From: Eulemur rufifrons
Taxonomy: Eukaryota; Chordata; Mammalia; Primates; Lemuridae
DNA length: 64,000 bases
Direction: 5' to 3'
NCBI RefSeq assembly: GCF_041146395.1
Contig: NC_090989.1
Coordinates: 253,632,843 to 253,696,842 of the forward strand
This document shows positions 36,370 through 48,982 of this stretch, piece by piece (the first letter of the stretch is position 1; every line of letters begins with the position of its first letter). The position numbers were made by a program, and so were the translations under genes. The notes under the pieces were generated by a model. The model ran no database searches, had not been told where the DNA came from, and was given only the letters and a program-made list of their open reading frames with translations.

Positions 36370-36443
36370 TTTGTTAGGTAGATACAGCAGCATTGAGAAG
36401 CTAGAAAAAAAAAAAAAAAAAAAGGTTTGTTAGGTAGAAACAG
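36370..36443 (+). mobile_element. Minimal poly(A) retroposed insert with target duplication
   Basis: "tttgttaggtagatacag" (36370-36387) and "tttgttaggtagaaacag" (36426-36443) differ at one base. Between them lie only about 17 nt ("cagcattgagaagctag"), 19 A and GG. It looks like an extremely 5'-truncated retroposon. Confidence 0.7.
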
Positions 36444-36652
36444 AGGAATGTTGGGGCTAATTATTCCTTACTGCAGAGGCAAGACCTTCTTATTGGTCTA
36501 TGTAACATCCCATGAATTAATAAAATTTTGCAGTCTTACTGTTGGAAACAGGCCCTATTCCCATCCTTGTGTGAGTGCACGGTACTGTTTTCTCTTATCA
36601 TTTTAGATGCTTCTTTCCTCACCCTCAGATGATTTTCTTACACAGTGTTTTG

Positions 36653-37001
36653 TGTTTTTTTTGTTTGTTTGTTTTTTGTTTTTTTGAGACAGAGTCTCGC
36701 TCTGTTGCCTGGGCTAGAATGCTGTGGCATCAGCCTAGCTCACAGCAACCTCAAACTCCTGGGCTCAAGCGATCCTCCTGCCTCAGCCCCTGGAGTAGCT
36801 GGGACTACAGGTGCTCGCCACCATGCCCAGCCAATTTCTTATTTCTATTTTTAGTTGCTCAGCTAATTTTTTTCTATTTTTAGTAGAGACAGGGGCTTAC
36901 TCTTGCACAGGCTGGTCTCGAACTCATGACCTCAAGTGATCCTCCCACCTCAGCCTCCCTGAATGCTGAGGATTACAGGTGTGAGCCACCACGCCCCATC
37001 C
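36653..37001 (-). mobile_element. Full-length lemur-type Alu, antisense
   Basis: Starts with "ttgtttgtttgttttttg" and has both monomers, a long linker and "cttgcacaggctggtctcg". It is moderately diverged. The open frames at 36575-36883 are Alu translations. Confidence 0.9.
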
Positions 37002-37230
37002 ACATTTGTTGGATACTCTGCTGAATACTCCCTGGGAGGAGATCTGTGGGATTGTTTTTCTCTCCTTTATTTCTAGGTCTTTCAAATTTACTTAACTTGG
37101 TCTCCCGGGTTTTCATCTTGTTCTGCCGAACTCCAGGAGTTTCTAAGAATCTACCTGGGTTCTTGCTCCCTGTAGTGGGGCCTGGAAACTCTGAAGGCAG
37201 TGAATTATCTTAGTTGAACGTGTAAGTCTA

Positions 37231-37522
37231 GTATGTACTCGTGATTTGAGTGTAATAATTTCTTGAGGTTTGACTTTCTGCTGTGGAGAAAGTTAAACCT
37301 TTTTGACTGTGTCTTCTATCCCCTTAAAGGTTTATGTATTTATATGCCAAAAAGCTTAGATTTAAAACTGCTTATTGGGAAAACGAGAATTCATTTTACA
37401 TTTGGAATCTCCTTATATTTAGACATATTCAGTATATCCTCCATAATGCCCAGTAAAAAATGAAATTATACAAATAAAGTACACAGTACATATTTGAGGA
37501 ATAACTAAATAAGTTAATTTTT
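37231..37522. other. Unassigned intron
   Basis: Nothing is recognised. Confidence 0.4.
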
Positions 37523-38629
<1,107 letters not shown>

Positions 38630-38965
38630 TGTGATGTTTAATTTTATGTGTCAACTTCACTGGGATAAGGGATGAAATAATGCTGGTAAATATCATTTCT
38701 GGATGTGTCTGTGAGGGTGCGTCCAGAAGACAGTAGCATTTGAATCTGTAGACTGTGTAAAGAAGACCACCCTTACCAGTGTGGGTGGTTATCATACAAT
38801 CTTTTGAAGGCCCAAATAGAACAAAAAAATAGAGGAAGGGTGAATTCGCTTCCTCTTGTGAGGCTGAGACCTCTGTCTTCTCCTGCTCTTGGACATTGAG
38901 GCTTCTGGTTTTAGGGCCTTCTGCTTTGGACTGGGACTTACACTACACCATTGTGTGCATACCCC
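38630..38965. repeat. Interspersed repeat, possibly an old LTR
   Basis: "tttatgtgtcaacttcactg", "tctggatgtgtctgtgaggg", "tgaaggcccaaatagaacaa" and "ttctgctttggactgggact" follow the order of a common mammalian repeat. I suspect an LTR but do not assign the class. Confidence 0.5.
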
Positions 38966-38984
38966 ATCCCCCCAATCATTATAC

Positions 38985-39035
38985 TTTTTTTTTTGTATTT
39001 TTCTGCCTGTTTGAAATTTTTCATAATAAAATGTT
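38985..39035 (+). repeat. Possible L1 3'-end scrap
   Basis: "gtttgaaatttttcataata" followed by aaa is typical of old L1 3' ends. Only about 50 bp can be seen. Confidence 0.4.
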
Positions 39036-39702
39036 GAGTGGAGGCATCTAACCTTACCATTCTACATTTAAAAGTAGGATGCAGTTTACATGTTCTTTTA
39101 AAATAGTTTACCTAATTTTGGTGGGACTCTTTCACAAATACCATCTTAAACAGAACATATGGATGTTTTTCTGATGTCTTAGCATTATTCTAGTATCAAT
39201 TATTGCCTGGTGCCAGACATAATGTTTTTTAGAGGTTATTGACATGGATGAGAAATTTGTTTTCAATGAAAATTTCATAAGATTGCCATACATTTGGAGT
39301 TTTTGAATTCTGTTTGCAAACTACATAAGAGTAGCAATCAGGCTTCATTCCACATACCAACTCCCAATCTGTTGAAACAGAGTGTTGAGAAGAGTTCTCA
39401 GAGCTTTTTGGCTCAGGAGGGAAAACTAAGACAGGATTAGCCAAAATTGTCTGTGTGCTTGGGAAAAAGTGGTAGAGTGATGGGACTGGTGTATATTTTT
39501 ATTATCTAGCATTAATAAGAGGAATTTGGGTATAATTTGTGTATACCATGAAAACATACCAATGAAACCAGATATTCTGATTTCAGATTCATGTATTCTC
39601 TGCTCTGCCCTTTTCTTGGATCTCATTGATACAATTTCTACTTCTAATCTATAGATATTTGAACATTCTAGCTCTTCTCATTGTCCCAACCATTGTTTTT
39701 CT
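39036..39702. other. Unassigned intron
   Basis: No gene or repeat is recognised. Short minus-strand open frames at 39229-39626 have no recognisable domain. Confidence 0.4.
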
Positions 39703-39826
39703 TCTCTCTCTCTCTCTCTCTCTCTCTTTTTCTTTTTTGGTAAAGAAGAGATGGGATCTCACTCTGTCTTCCAGGCTGGAGTGCAATTGTGCAATCATAA
39801 CTTACTGCAACCTGGAACTCCTGGGC
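39703..39826 (-). mobile_element. (TC)n run and old Alu monomer fragment
   Basis: TC repeats (39703-39728) lead into "ctcactctgtcttccaggct" and "aacttactgcaacctgg", an Alu monomer that stops at about 39826. This is the same arrangement as at 6985-7135. Confidence 0.8.
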
Positions 39827-41030
39827 AGGGAATTTTCTTACTTTAGCTCTGCCATAATTTGGTTTTGTGCTGAGTTAGGCTGATGTTTAAAGCTGATATT
39901 CTTTTGACAGCACTTTTGACGGTACCCTTGCTTGAATTCTCTGGAGCTGTGTTGTGCCCCTTCTTCCATTGGCAGCTCCTCCTTTTGGAGGATTTGCCCC
40001 TACAAGAGGTCCTCTCTGGTAGATCTTAAAACAGCCTCATGATGGCTGATGCTCTGTCCTGTTCCACATTGGGAAAATATCTTTTTTCTTGCTACTGCAG
40101 GCAGGTTGTGGTCATAGAAATTTCCCAGAGGTAGCAGCTTCTTGCCTTGTCTTATGCTTTAAATAGAAGGAAATGTCACTGGGTGTGTGAGTGCGCATAA
40201 TACTAATATTTGTGGACAATTTAAGGATAAGTTATTTTTAAAGATGTTTCTTCTTAAAAAATGGAAAAATAACACAGTGAGTGTGTTGTAGTGGTTCATA
40301 AAATACTGCCAACATTGCGATTTTAATTTCAGCAACAGTTTTTCTGTGAGCAAATACTTGAGTGAGCAATGTGCGTATTCTAATAGTGCAATAAGTATTA
40401 TTTTGGTTGGTGTCTTACTGTTCATTTGGAAGATTTAAAATGTTTTTTCCCTAAGTTTCTTCTCTTTCAACCTCTCATGACTGGAAACTGATTATGAAAG
40501 TTTCCATTAAGCAGAATAAGAAAATGTGCATGCAGGCTACTAGAGTTAACTGTTGAAACAGCATTTCCTCTTATGAGTACTATAAAATTATTATATAAAA
40601 ATGTGATACAAAACAGACAAAATAAGGAAAATATATTTTTCCAAAGTATTCGCCATAGAATTCCTTTTAAAAAGAGATATCCTATGGTGTGTTTTGAAAT
40701 CTAATTACCTATAAAACTTCAATTAGATATTCATTTTCAGGGGCAAATTTATTGTACAGAGCCAAATACAACCGTATTTTTTTTTTAGAACATGTTTTTC
40801 TTGGTCATTAAAGGACATTTAACTTTTAATCAGACTAAAAAAATTTTTTTTTAAATCTTTTGTGTGTCTGATTTGCTGTGGAACAACAGGCATGAAATTC
40901 TTCTGCTTAAACAGCAACTGGCCCAAATCCACTATAAATTAATGGGATCAACTTCCAGTTGGTCCTTGGTATTGCTTAGTAAATCTGTTATTTCTCATTA
41001 ATTTTCTAATGGCCATCATGTTTGCTTTTC
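39827..41030. other. Unassigned intron
   Basis: Nothing is recognised with confidence over these 1.2 kb. There is no coding signal. Confidence 0.4.
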
Positions 41031-41031
41031 T

Positions 41032-41215
41032 AGACAGAGCCTGTGTGGTTGTGTTGTGTAGTGTGAATACATTTGATTTTTGGAATTGAACCTTTTTCAA
41101 ATAATGGCTGTATTTCCTTGAGCAAGTCATAAAATCTCTAAACTTCAGTTTCTTTCATTGTACAATGTAGAAAAGTACTTTATAGAGTTATTACAATAAT
41201 TAGATGAATTGGATC
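41032..41215 (+). repeat. MIR SINE fragment
   Basis: "ccttgagcaagtcataaaat" followed by "aacttcagtttctttcattg", "tacaatgtagaaaagta" and "agagttattacaataatta" follows the MIR order (ttgggcaagt, ctcagtttcctc, gtaaaatggg, ggttgttgtgagga). Confidence 0.65.
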
Positions 41216-41230
41216 ATGGCAATCATCCCA

Positions 41231-41790
41231 TATTAGAATATATAGAGCTGCCACATTCTTTTTCACAGTTACACAGTATTCCATCATATGGACACATTTT
41301 ATTTATAAAATATATATTAAAGTCCTTTAATTAAATGAACACTTAGATTGTGTCCAGCGCTTGTTATTGCCAAGCATACTGTGATAAATGTCTTTGTTTA
41401 GATGCCATTTTCACATGTCATTATATACACAGGACAGAGTTTTAGAAGTAGTCTTTTTGGACCAACGTGTAGCTCTCTATAGTGGTTGTATCAATTTATA
41501 CTGCTACCAGTAATATGTGAGAATGCTTTGTTTTGCATGTTCTTGCGCACAATCAATCTGATAACTTTTTAAGAAAAAAAAAGGTGACATCATTATAGTT
41601 TTCATTTGCATTTATTTCTCTTACTGTGAATGAGGCTGAAAATCTTTTCCTATGTTTAAGACTATTTTTTGCCCTTTTGTCTATTGTTGGTTGCTATTCA
41701 TTGAGGTGGTCTGTTCCTCTATATTATTGCTTTCCCTTATGAATATGTTATAGCAAATACTGATTCTCCTATCTTTGTGTGTATAGATCT
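41231..41790 (-). mobile_element. Old L1 or HAL1 fragment, antisense
   Basis: "aatgaacacttagattgtgt", "gatgccattttcacatgtca" and "gttttcatttgcatttattt" followed by "gaatgaggctgaaaatcttt" mirror the reverse of an L1 ORF2 end. It is highly diverged. Confidence 0.6.
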
Positions 41791-42179
41791 ATGAAATTTT
41801 ATTTAAAAAAATTTTTTTAGACAGTGCTTTAGATGATAAAATACATCAAACAGTGATAAAGAATTTGCAATGGAGAGTCAAGTCTTCCTTCCACTCTTAA
41901 CCCCCATCTCCTGCTTTGTGTTTTCACTGGTTTGTCTTTCTTTTTCTTATTCCCACTGTTTCATGTATCCCTCTCTGTGTAGATGATTCCACAGTCTGAG
42001 TCACCGGTCAAAAGTCTCCCATCATTCCTTTGGGATTGCCCCATTTGAATGTCATCCCAAATACAGCTAAACTCACTGTTTTTCCTATTAAACTGATCTT
42101 ATAGTACAGTTGTCTTTGAATGTGTCAGCAATACCATCATTTCCCCAGTCACTAGAGAAAATTATGATGAGATTGTTTT
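41791..42179. other. Unassigned intron
   Basis: Nothing is recognised. Confidence 0.4.
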
Positions 42180-42400
42180 AATAGTATTTATTTATTCATT
42201 CATTTAATTATTTGGTAAACATCTTGAACTACTACAGGAGGTACCCAGGTAAAGATGATATTCTTTGTGTCAGGGAATTTATAATCATGTTGGATAGAAA
42301 CAAGTAAACAGTTATGAAACTGATTAATAAGCACCATGGTTAATAAGTACAGTATGCATAGGATGCTGTGGTCACACAAAGGTAGGCACGGGGTAGGGAG
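42180..42400. repeat. Old L2/MIR-age repeat fragment
   Basis: "atttattcattcatttaatt", "gtgtcagggaatttataatc" and "gatagaaacaagtaaacag" follow the same old repeat pattern as 22675-22815. The 121-codon minus-strand frame at 42200-42565 crosses this repeat and the next one and is not supported. Confidence 0.45.
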
Positions 42401-42419
42401 GAAAGAAAGGGAAGCTTGA

Positions 42420-43560
42420 GTTACATTTTTAAAGGCCACACAATGGTAGAATACTGTACTCTTGGGAGAAATGCTGAAGGCCGTGACTTTTTCAGGAAAT
42501 AATTTGACAAGGTATGAAATGTTAAAGAATGGCCGATTCCTTATGACCCAGCAATCTAAAGACATTATCTGAAATAGAAAAAAAGGTATGTATATAGAGG
42601 ATGTGTGTTTTTTAGTTACATTTTTAAATTTTGAAATAATTAGAGATTAACATGCAGTTTTGAGAAATAATCTAGAGAGATCCTGTGTACCCTTTACCCA
42701 GTTTCTCCCAGTGGTAGCATCTTACAAAACTATAATACAGCATCACAATGAGAATATTGACATCAGTACAATCAAGATATAGAACAGTTCTGTCACCACA
42801 AGGAGATCCCTCCTCGTGTTGGCTTTTTATAGTCCCTATTTCCCCTGCTACCGTCCGTGACTCCTGGCAATCATTAATCTCTTCTCCATTTCCATAATTT
42901 TATAATTTCAAAATAGTTATGTGAATGGAATCGTACTTTGTGTGACCTTTGAGGATTGGCTTTTCCATTCCCTGGAGACTTGTCCAAGTAGTTGTGTGTA
43001 TTATTTGTTTATTTTCATTGCTGAGTTGTATCCATAATATGGATACAGAGTTTGTTTGACCATTCCCTCCTGGAGGGACAGCTGTAGTTTCCAGTTTTTG
43101 CCTATTTTGAATAAAGCTGCCATAAACATTCATGTAAAGGTTTGTATGAACATAAGTTTTTATTTTTGTAGAATAAATGTCCAGGAGTATAGTAGCTGGG
43201 TCCTGTGGTGGTTGCGCATTTAGATTATAAAGAAACTGCTAAACTTTTCCTGAGTATCTATATTATTTTATTTTCCCATCAATACTGTAAGCATACAAAG
43301 GATGTGTTTATTATGTTTAAAGAAGGAAATAACACATGTCCAGCAAAATATGGAATAATTAAGGGTTGATTGTACAGCTATATTATGAAATACTCAGTGG
43401 GTTGTTAGAAATGTTTTTATAGTGTTTTTGTTAATATTGGAAAATGAATATATTAATCGAAAAGCAGAATCTAAACTATTATCTCAAGTATAATAATAGC
43501 TGCATAAGAAGTAGAGAAATGGTTCATAATTGATTACTTGAATAAAGAATGTTTATGATA
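42420..43560. mobile_element. Older element split by an antisense L1 insertion
   Basis: The L1 3' end, antisense (42607-43298: "cacaaggagatccctcctcg", "ataatatggatacagagttt", "aataaagctgccataaacat"), sits between copies of "aggatgtgt" (42598-42606 and 43299-43307). The sequence on both sides ("ccttatgacccagcaatct" and "aaatatggaataattaaggg") looks like one older LINE-type copy, sense, that was cut by the insertion. Confidence 0.7.
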
Positions 43561-44477
43561 AGCTTATGTTGACAGGTATTTATATTTAACTTGATTCTTA
43601 TGATACTCCTGGTAGCTAATGACACCCTTCAGTAAAAAACGAGGGAGAGGTATATTGTAACCTAAGGAATTCTTGTTTATGGCATTATTTAAGGGTCCTG
43701 GAGCATTTACCTTTAGGAAAGTAAATTACTTTTACTAAATGTCTTGCTACGTGCCAGGTGCTTTATGAAAGTTAATTCCCCATTCCCCACAAAACTATTT
43801 TGTCCCTTTCATTATGGTGGAACTGTCTGTTTTATAGACCTTATGATCTGGACAGCCTTTCCCTCAGGTACTAGTATTTAAGATTAAACAAATTAAAAAA
43901 AATAATAATTTATTAGTATTGTTTAAATAATATTGTTTTGAAGGTATTTTCTGTCTTATTGAAAATCTAAAGTGTTAGGTTGAATAATCTGAAATTCATG
44001 TAATAGTTGAATATGGCAACTTCATATGTTTCTGATGAATATTTCTTTAGCCTTATGGGTTAAATACACTTTTATTAAGTTAGCCTGGAAACTTAGCCAC
44101 CCCATAGGTTGTTACTTCAGTATAAATATGAGTCCCGAGTTTTAAAGAACAGTCTATCATTTGGTGGTGGTTTAGTGTCTAGCATTTCATGGTCTTTACC
44201 TTGGAGAAAAAAACACACACACACGCACACGTATTCATCAGTAATGCTTCTAAATGTCAGTCACTGCTCTCATCTTCTGAATATGCTTAATGTGCCAGTG
44301 TTTAAAAAGCATCTCAGTGTCCCTGCTGTTCAAGTCATATAGGGTTCATTCAAGCCAAAGCAATTTAGGGGAAAAACTGAAGATACACAAGTAATGGAAA
44401 CGCTAATCAGTATAGCATACCCATGAATGCTGTAAATGGCAAGACAAATGAGGCCATAGAGCTAAGGCCTTGGACCA
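43561..44477. other. Unassigned intron with short (CA)n
   Basis: A (CA)n run lies at 44211-44231. I recognise nothing else. Confidence 0.45.
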
Positions 44478-44640
44478 GCGGTTCTCCACCAGGCTGTATA
44501 TTAGGATAACCTGTAGACTTTTAAAAAACTATTGATACCCAGGTCTTACCCCAGAAGTTCAATTTATTGGGGCCTAGGCAACAGTGGTTTTACAAGTTTT
44601 CCTATATAATTCTTATGATCAGCCAAATTTCAGAGCCTCT
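44478..44640. mobile_element. hAT-Charlie (MER5-like) MITE fragment
   Basis: "ccagcggttctccaccaggc" at the start, "aggtcttaccccagaagttc" in the middle and "gatcagccaaatttcagagc" at the end resemble the MER5 group. Confidence 0.6.
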
Positions 44641-44980
44641 GTTTTGTACTAACTTTGAAAACAACGAGACAGGTGAGAAATAGCTACAGACTTGGAATGA
44701 TCACTGTAAGTAGTGACACAAAGACTAATGCTTGTGCAGTGTGAGAAGCACAGGTGAACTGTTTCTTGATTCCTCCTGCCCCACTGAGCCATGCCTAGAG
44801 AAAGCAGTTGTTGAAATTTTCATCTTCAACAATGAAGAATAGCAGTATATCATTATAGAAGTTATGACGTTTAGAAAAATGTAACTGCAGTTTTTTTGTG
44901 AAGGCTGAGGCTAAGGGAGAACACAATAAGATGATCAACACTGACATCATATACGATAAGTCACATTAATAGAATGTACC
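44641..44980. other. Unassigned intron
   Basis: No gene is recognised. It may be the upstream part of the L1 3' UTR that follows. Confidence 0.35.
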
Positions 44981-44984
44981 CTAT

Positions 44985-45415
44985 ATGACGAGAATGGCAC
45001 TTTATCCCTGTGATTGTCTTCCCCCAAAACCCATATTCCCAGTCTAAACATGAGAAAAATGCCAAACAAATCCCAATTGTGGGACAGTCTATAAAATGCC
45101 TGACCAGTAATCCTCAGAGCAGACAAGTTTATCAGAAACGAAGAAAGTCAGAGATACTGTCTCAGCCAAGAGGAGCCTAGGAAGACATGACAAGTAAAAG
45201 TAATGTGGCTTCCTGGATGGGACACTAGAACAGAAAAAATAAGGTAAAAGCTAAAGAAATCTGAATAAATAATCAACTTCAGTTAACAAGGTTCATTAAT
45301 TTTGATAAATGTACAAATGTGAGACGTTACTAATAGGGTAAATTGGGTGTGGGAACTTTTTGTACTATCTTCACAATTCTTCTGTAAACCTAAAAGAGTT
45401 CTATCCTTAACCCTA
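44985..45415 (+). mobile_element. Old LINE-1 3' UTR, sense
   Basis: "cattcccagtctaaacatgag"-like text, "aatcccaattgtgggacagt", "ggaagacatgacaagtaaaa", "tggcttcctggatgggacac" and "tcacaattcttctgtaaacc" follow the order of an L1M 3' UTR to its end. No A tail remains. Confidence 0.7.
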
Positions 45416-46583
45416 ACCAGTAGTTTACTGAAAATGATGCCTTCATAGTTAAGGTACCATGCTGATGAGTGTGTGATTTCTAGCTAGCTTTATTTATTAA
45501 CCCTGTGCCAGAGTGTGTACATGTCACTTCAGATCTATAACTCTTAATGGAAAATCAAGGTAAGGTCATTCCATATTAAGAATAGAACACTAATAATACT
45601 TGTCTTTATAATGTAGAGCACACTACCATTTCTAGCCCCCTCACTAACCCCTAAGGGTTTTTTCCCCTAAGGGAAAAAAAGGGGGGGGGGGTGGAAGAAA
45701 GGAACACAAAAAAGAGGGAAGCTATAACTGATAGAAGGAAACAGAAAATAGCAAAAGAAAAAGAAGAGAAGAAAGAAAAGACAATGCTTGGTGCATAAAC
45801 CTGTATATTTCAATGGTTGTTAGGATAAAACTGAATTATACATACAATGTAAAAGATCTAACATGGTATTGGTACATGGTGTTAGAATAATTCACAGTTT
45901 TATGAGCAGTGATAAGAAATTCAGGTGTTGCAGCAAAAGTATTTGAGTTTACAAAATTAAGCAGTTGAAAGCAAACTTTGGGTTTCTGTTGAAGAAACAA
46001 CCTGATATAGCCATTAGATTTTTTTTTTGGATATTTGGGAAAGTAAATTTTGAATGCATTTTAAGAATGCCAACTGTATAGGGAACTACAGTGACTAAAA
46101 TGGAATGGGCTTTTCATACATAGGGTGAAATTGACAAATTTTTTGATGTAGGTTCTTGTATATGTAATTAATGATCTGTATGCTGAGTGATAGTCATTTT
46201 ATTTTGCAAATCATTATACTGTTATTTTGTCTATTCTTGTTAAAATGCTTTATTTACCTTTCTTGTGTTTGACTGTCACATTCTTGATATTATGTGGTCA
46301 TTGTTTCTTTGCCTTTTGTCACGATGTAATGTTTGTTGCTTTTCCTTAGCCTAAGTTGTATCTTGATCTTCAAAATAACCATGCATGCAATTTACATGAA
46401 GCAGATAAGCATAACCCATGTAAATCTTCATTGAGTCCGTGAGAGGTGTTGTATGTTCTTTCTCTTTTTCTTTTAAAAACTATTTATTTGTTTATTTATT
46501 TTTGCTGGCAGTCTTAATGATGTTTTCATAAAATATGATCGATATATAAATCTGTTTAACATACCTTTCCCTTTTTGTCTTAG
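45416..46583. other. Unassigned intron with G run and purine tract
   Basis: Eleven G at 45681-45691 follow a small hairpin. A purine-rich stretch continues to about 45780. The remainder is AT-rich, with (TTTA)-like units near 46486-46510. Confidence 0.5.
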
Positions 46584-46641
46584 TGCTTTGCTTCTAAGTT
46601 GCAGATGCAGTGGCTGAACAATACTCTGTGTGGTGTGACAG
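46584..46641 (+). other. Exon-like 58-nt segment (possible poison exon)
   Basis: It is preceded by an excellent acceptor (tttccctttttgtcttag) and followed by a very good donor (acag|gtaaat). Spliced after ZCCHC7 exon 2 in phase 1 it would read GTG CTT TGC TTC TAA, a stop after four codons. No expression evidence is available. The overlap with a 24-bp palindrome at the donor is noted in the findings. Confidence 0.35.
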
Positions 46642-47185
46642 GTAAATTTCCCAATTTACCTGCCGTAATAGTGTGCTGTGTAATGCCATTCAATCATCTC
46701 TGAATTTCACTTGCCTGATTAGTTGAGTGAAGCAGATTTTCAATTTAAATGTAACTTCATCTGCTTGATTAAAAATGTAACAGAACATTATCTGCTGCAA
46801 ATAAATTTCAGTGGAAGAGATGATTTTGCCTTTTTAAAAATAACATCTGTTTATGTTGGCTGGAAGCAGACGATTAATACCTCTCTAATTTCGAGGTTTA
46901 CCAGTCCAGCTCACCTGTCTCTTTGCATGGATAGTTGAAATTGATGGCTGTCGAGTATAAACATTTACCTGTTGATGTTTAGTTGATGGATTTCTTTTTT
47001 AAGGATAATACAGAATCCCATCATTGGGCATTCATTTATTTGCTGCTCATCAAGATGATTGACAGTTTTGCCAACAACATGGAAAAAGGATCTTCCTTCA
47101 TGATGCATACGAGAAAAATTTTACCCCTCAGTGATGAGTACCCTACAGAAAAACATATTCTTGTGGATTCTTTTTTATAGTTGAT
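46639..47185. promoter_or_regulatory. Candidate conserved non-coding element
   Basis: This repeat-free block has homeodomain-type cores (gattaatac at 46872, ctaattt at 46886), an octamer-like ctttgcat (46921-46928), CACCTG (46912-46917) and an inverted pair of TACCTG sites (46639-46662). The texture resembles conserved enhancers, but conservation cannot be tested here. PAX5 is a neighbour of ZCCHC7 in human, so a B-cell or neural enhancer is conceivable. Confidence 0.35.
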
Positions 47186-48982
47186 ATTTATTTGAATTCT
47201 GAGTTTAGAGTCCATGAGTGTAAATTTAAGTCAACTGTGTAGTAAATATAACGGTAGTACTCCCCTGCTAGCATTTTTTACCAAGTGATTATATGTGTAG
47301 GCCATAAAGACAAGAAGAAAGATAGGAAAAACCAAAATAGTTATTCCCCCCACCGCTACCCAGCATAGGGTTAGGCATGTAGCAGACCACTCAATAAATA
47401 TTTATTGAATTTGAATTATAAATTAGTCCCAGAGTTTGATATCCTACAAATGTAACAAACTAGATTTAATCAGTCTAAATGTGTAGTTAACAAATTAGAG
47501 CAAAAATAAATTATAGAATACTTGTTTGTCTCTTTTATTTAAATGGAAACTTCCCTTTAGGAGCTTATTAAAAGTATATATACATATACTTATTGCTCCT
47601 TTAAAAAATTATAGTAGATCAGAGGGAGGAGAACAAGTTGACTTTCATTCATGTATATATTATATAGCAGTGAAGTCTGGGCTTTTAGTATACCCATCAC
47701 CCTAATAGTATACATTATACCTCATAAAAGTAGATTATTAAATACAGAATTCTCCTTTAAATGTCCTTTTAAAAAGGATTTAAGCACTATTAATTTTCCT
47801 AACTGATAAGTAAACTGTGAGTTGAAAAAAATAGATGTAAACAAATTCTAGTGGTACAGTTAGGTGGTTTTTAGTATATTTAGTGTATATATAGTAAAAC
47901 AGTATCTGAGTTTTAAAAATTGGTATAGTTCTATAGTTTCAAAAAATACTGTGTTTTTTTTGGGAATGCTGTGTATATTTTGTTAGAGTAATTTGAACAC
48001 ACCACTTTTTTGTAGAAGAATAATTATGCATTCTTTTGGTAATATTTTTGTTGTCCTTTGTCATAAAGTGAACAAAAATATTATTAGCTTGAAAGTTATT
48101 GAATCGATAAACTGCAAGCTTTTTTTCCAGTTTTAACATTTAGGGTTTCTTGACTACATTGTTTATGATTTGGAATGAAACTATATTTTTGAGGCAGATA
48201 ATTGAGGAGATTTGCTTTTTTATCAAAATGCTTTAATCACTAATCAAGAAAATCAGTTTTTGTTCCCAAACATATGGTATAATTGTCCTCTAATCAGTTT
48301 TATAGATTTGGACATTTTAGATGGTATGGTTGTTTTATTTACAAAACATAAATATTTAGGGGTAGAATCTTTTCAAATCTATCAGGTTATTCCTGGACAT
48401 TTGGCAGAAGTTTTTGCCATAGTGCTTAAGGAAAACAGCTCAAACTAAAAAATGTACACACATTTTTGGTGTGAACATATTTGGTACATTCTTTTCTTTA
48501 ATTGTGAATTTGTAATTTTATCATTATAACAAATTAATCTTATTTAGATATTTAAGTTAAATGAGATGTGTAGGTTTTTTGAAAAAAGAAAAGCAGATAA
48601 GGCCACCATTAGAAACTTAGAATTTTGCATGTTGTTTGTCATTACCTGTCCTTCCTGTTTATTCATAAATAGGTTTAACAGTTTGCAAAAGGAGGATGAG
48701 GTTTTTCTCTGTTTCACTTATCCAGATGATATTTAATGTAGAATGAATGAACTCAGAACTAAGGAAACAGCAGCCATCTTACAGAAGTTTAGTGTTGATT
48801 TTATTATTATTTACTGTTGTCATTAGATGTTCTTACTACCGTCTATTCCTAAAGAAGTAGCCACTACTACCTAAAATTATATCATTACTTAGTCTTTAGG
48901 CTCTTTAGAGACTTCTGCTAATTACTCTGACTTGCATTAATTTCAAAACTTTGTCATGTGTCTCAAAAGGGGGTAAATAACA
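47186..48982. other. Unassigned intron
   Basis: A scrap at 47370-47410 ("ccactcaataaatatttatt") resembles an L2 tail. A 78-codon open frame at 48212-48448 shows no known domain. Otherwise I see nothing. Confidence 0.4.

Larger units (their letters stand above)
35801..37230 (-). mobile_element. Further antisense L1-derived sequence, outside ORF2
   Basis: "tgaaattgcatgtacattag", "tatgtcttcaagttcactta", "tggaaacaggccctattccc" and "ggaggagatctgtgggattg" are phrases of a block often joined to L1M ORF2 copies. The step from ORF2 text at about 35790 to this block suggests an internal deletion or a second copy. An Alu (36653-37001) and a tiny poly(A) insert (near 36383-36423) lie within it. Confidence 0.6.

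Noticed and set aside
36575..36883. 102-codon and overlapping frames
   Set aside because: They are Alu translations inside an antisense L1 region.
42200..42565. 121-codon minus-strand frame
   Set aside because: It spans two old repeats and has no recognisable domain. Chance openness is likely.
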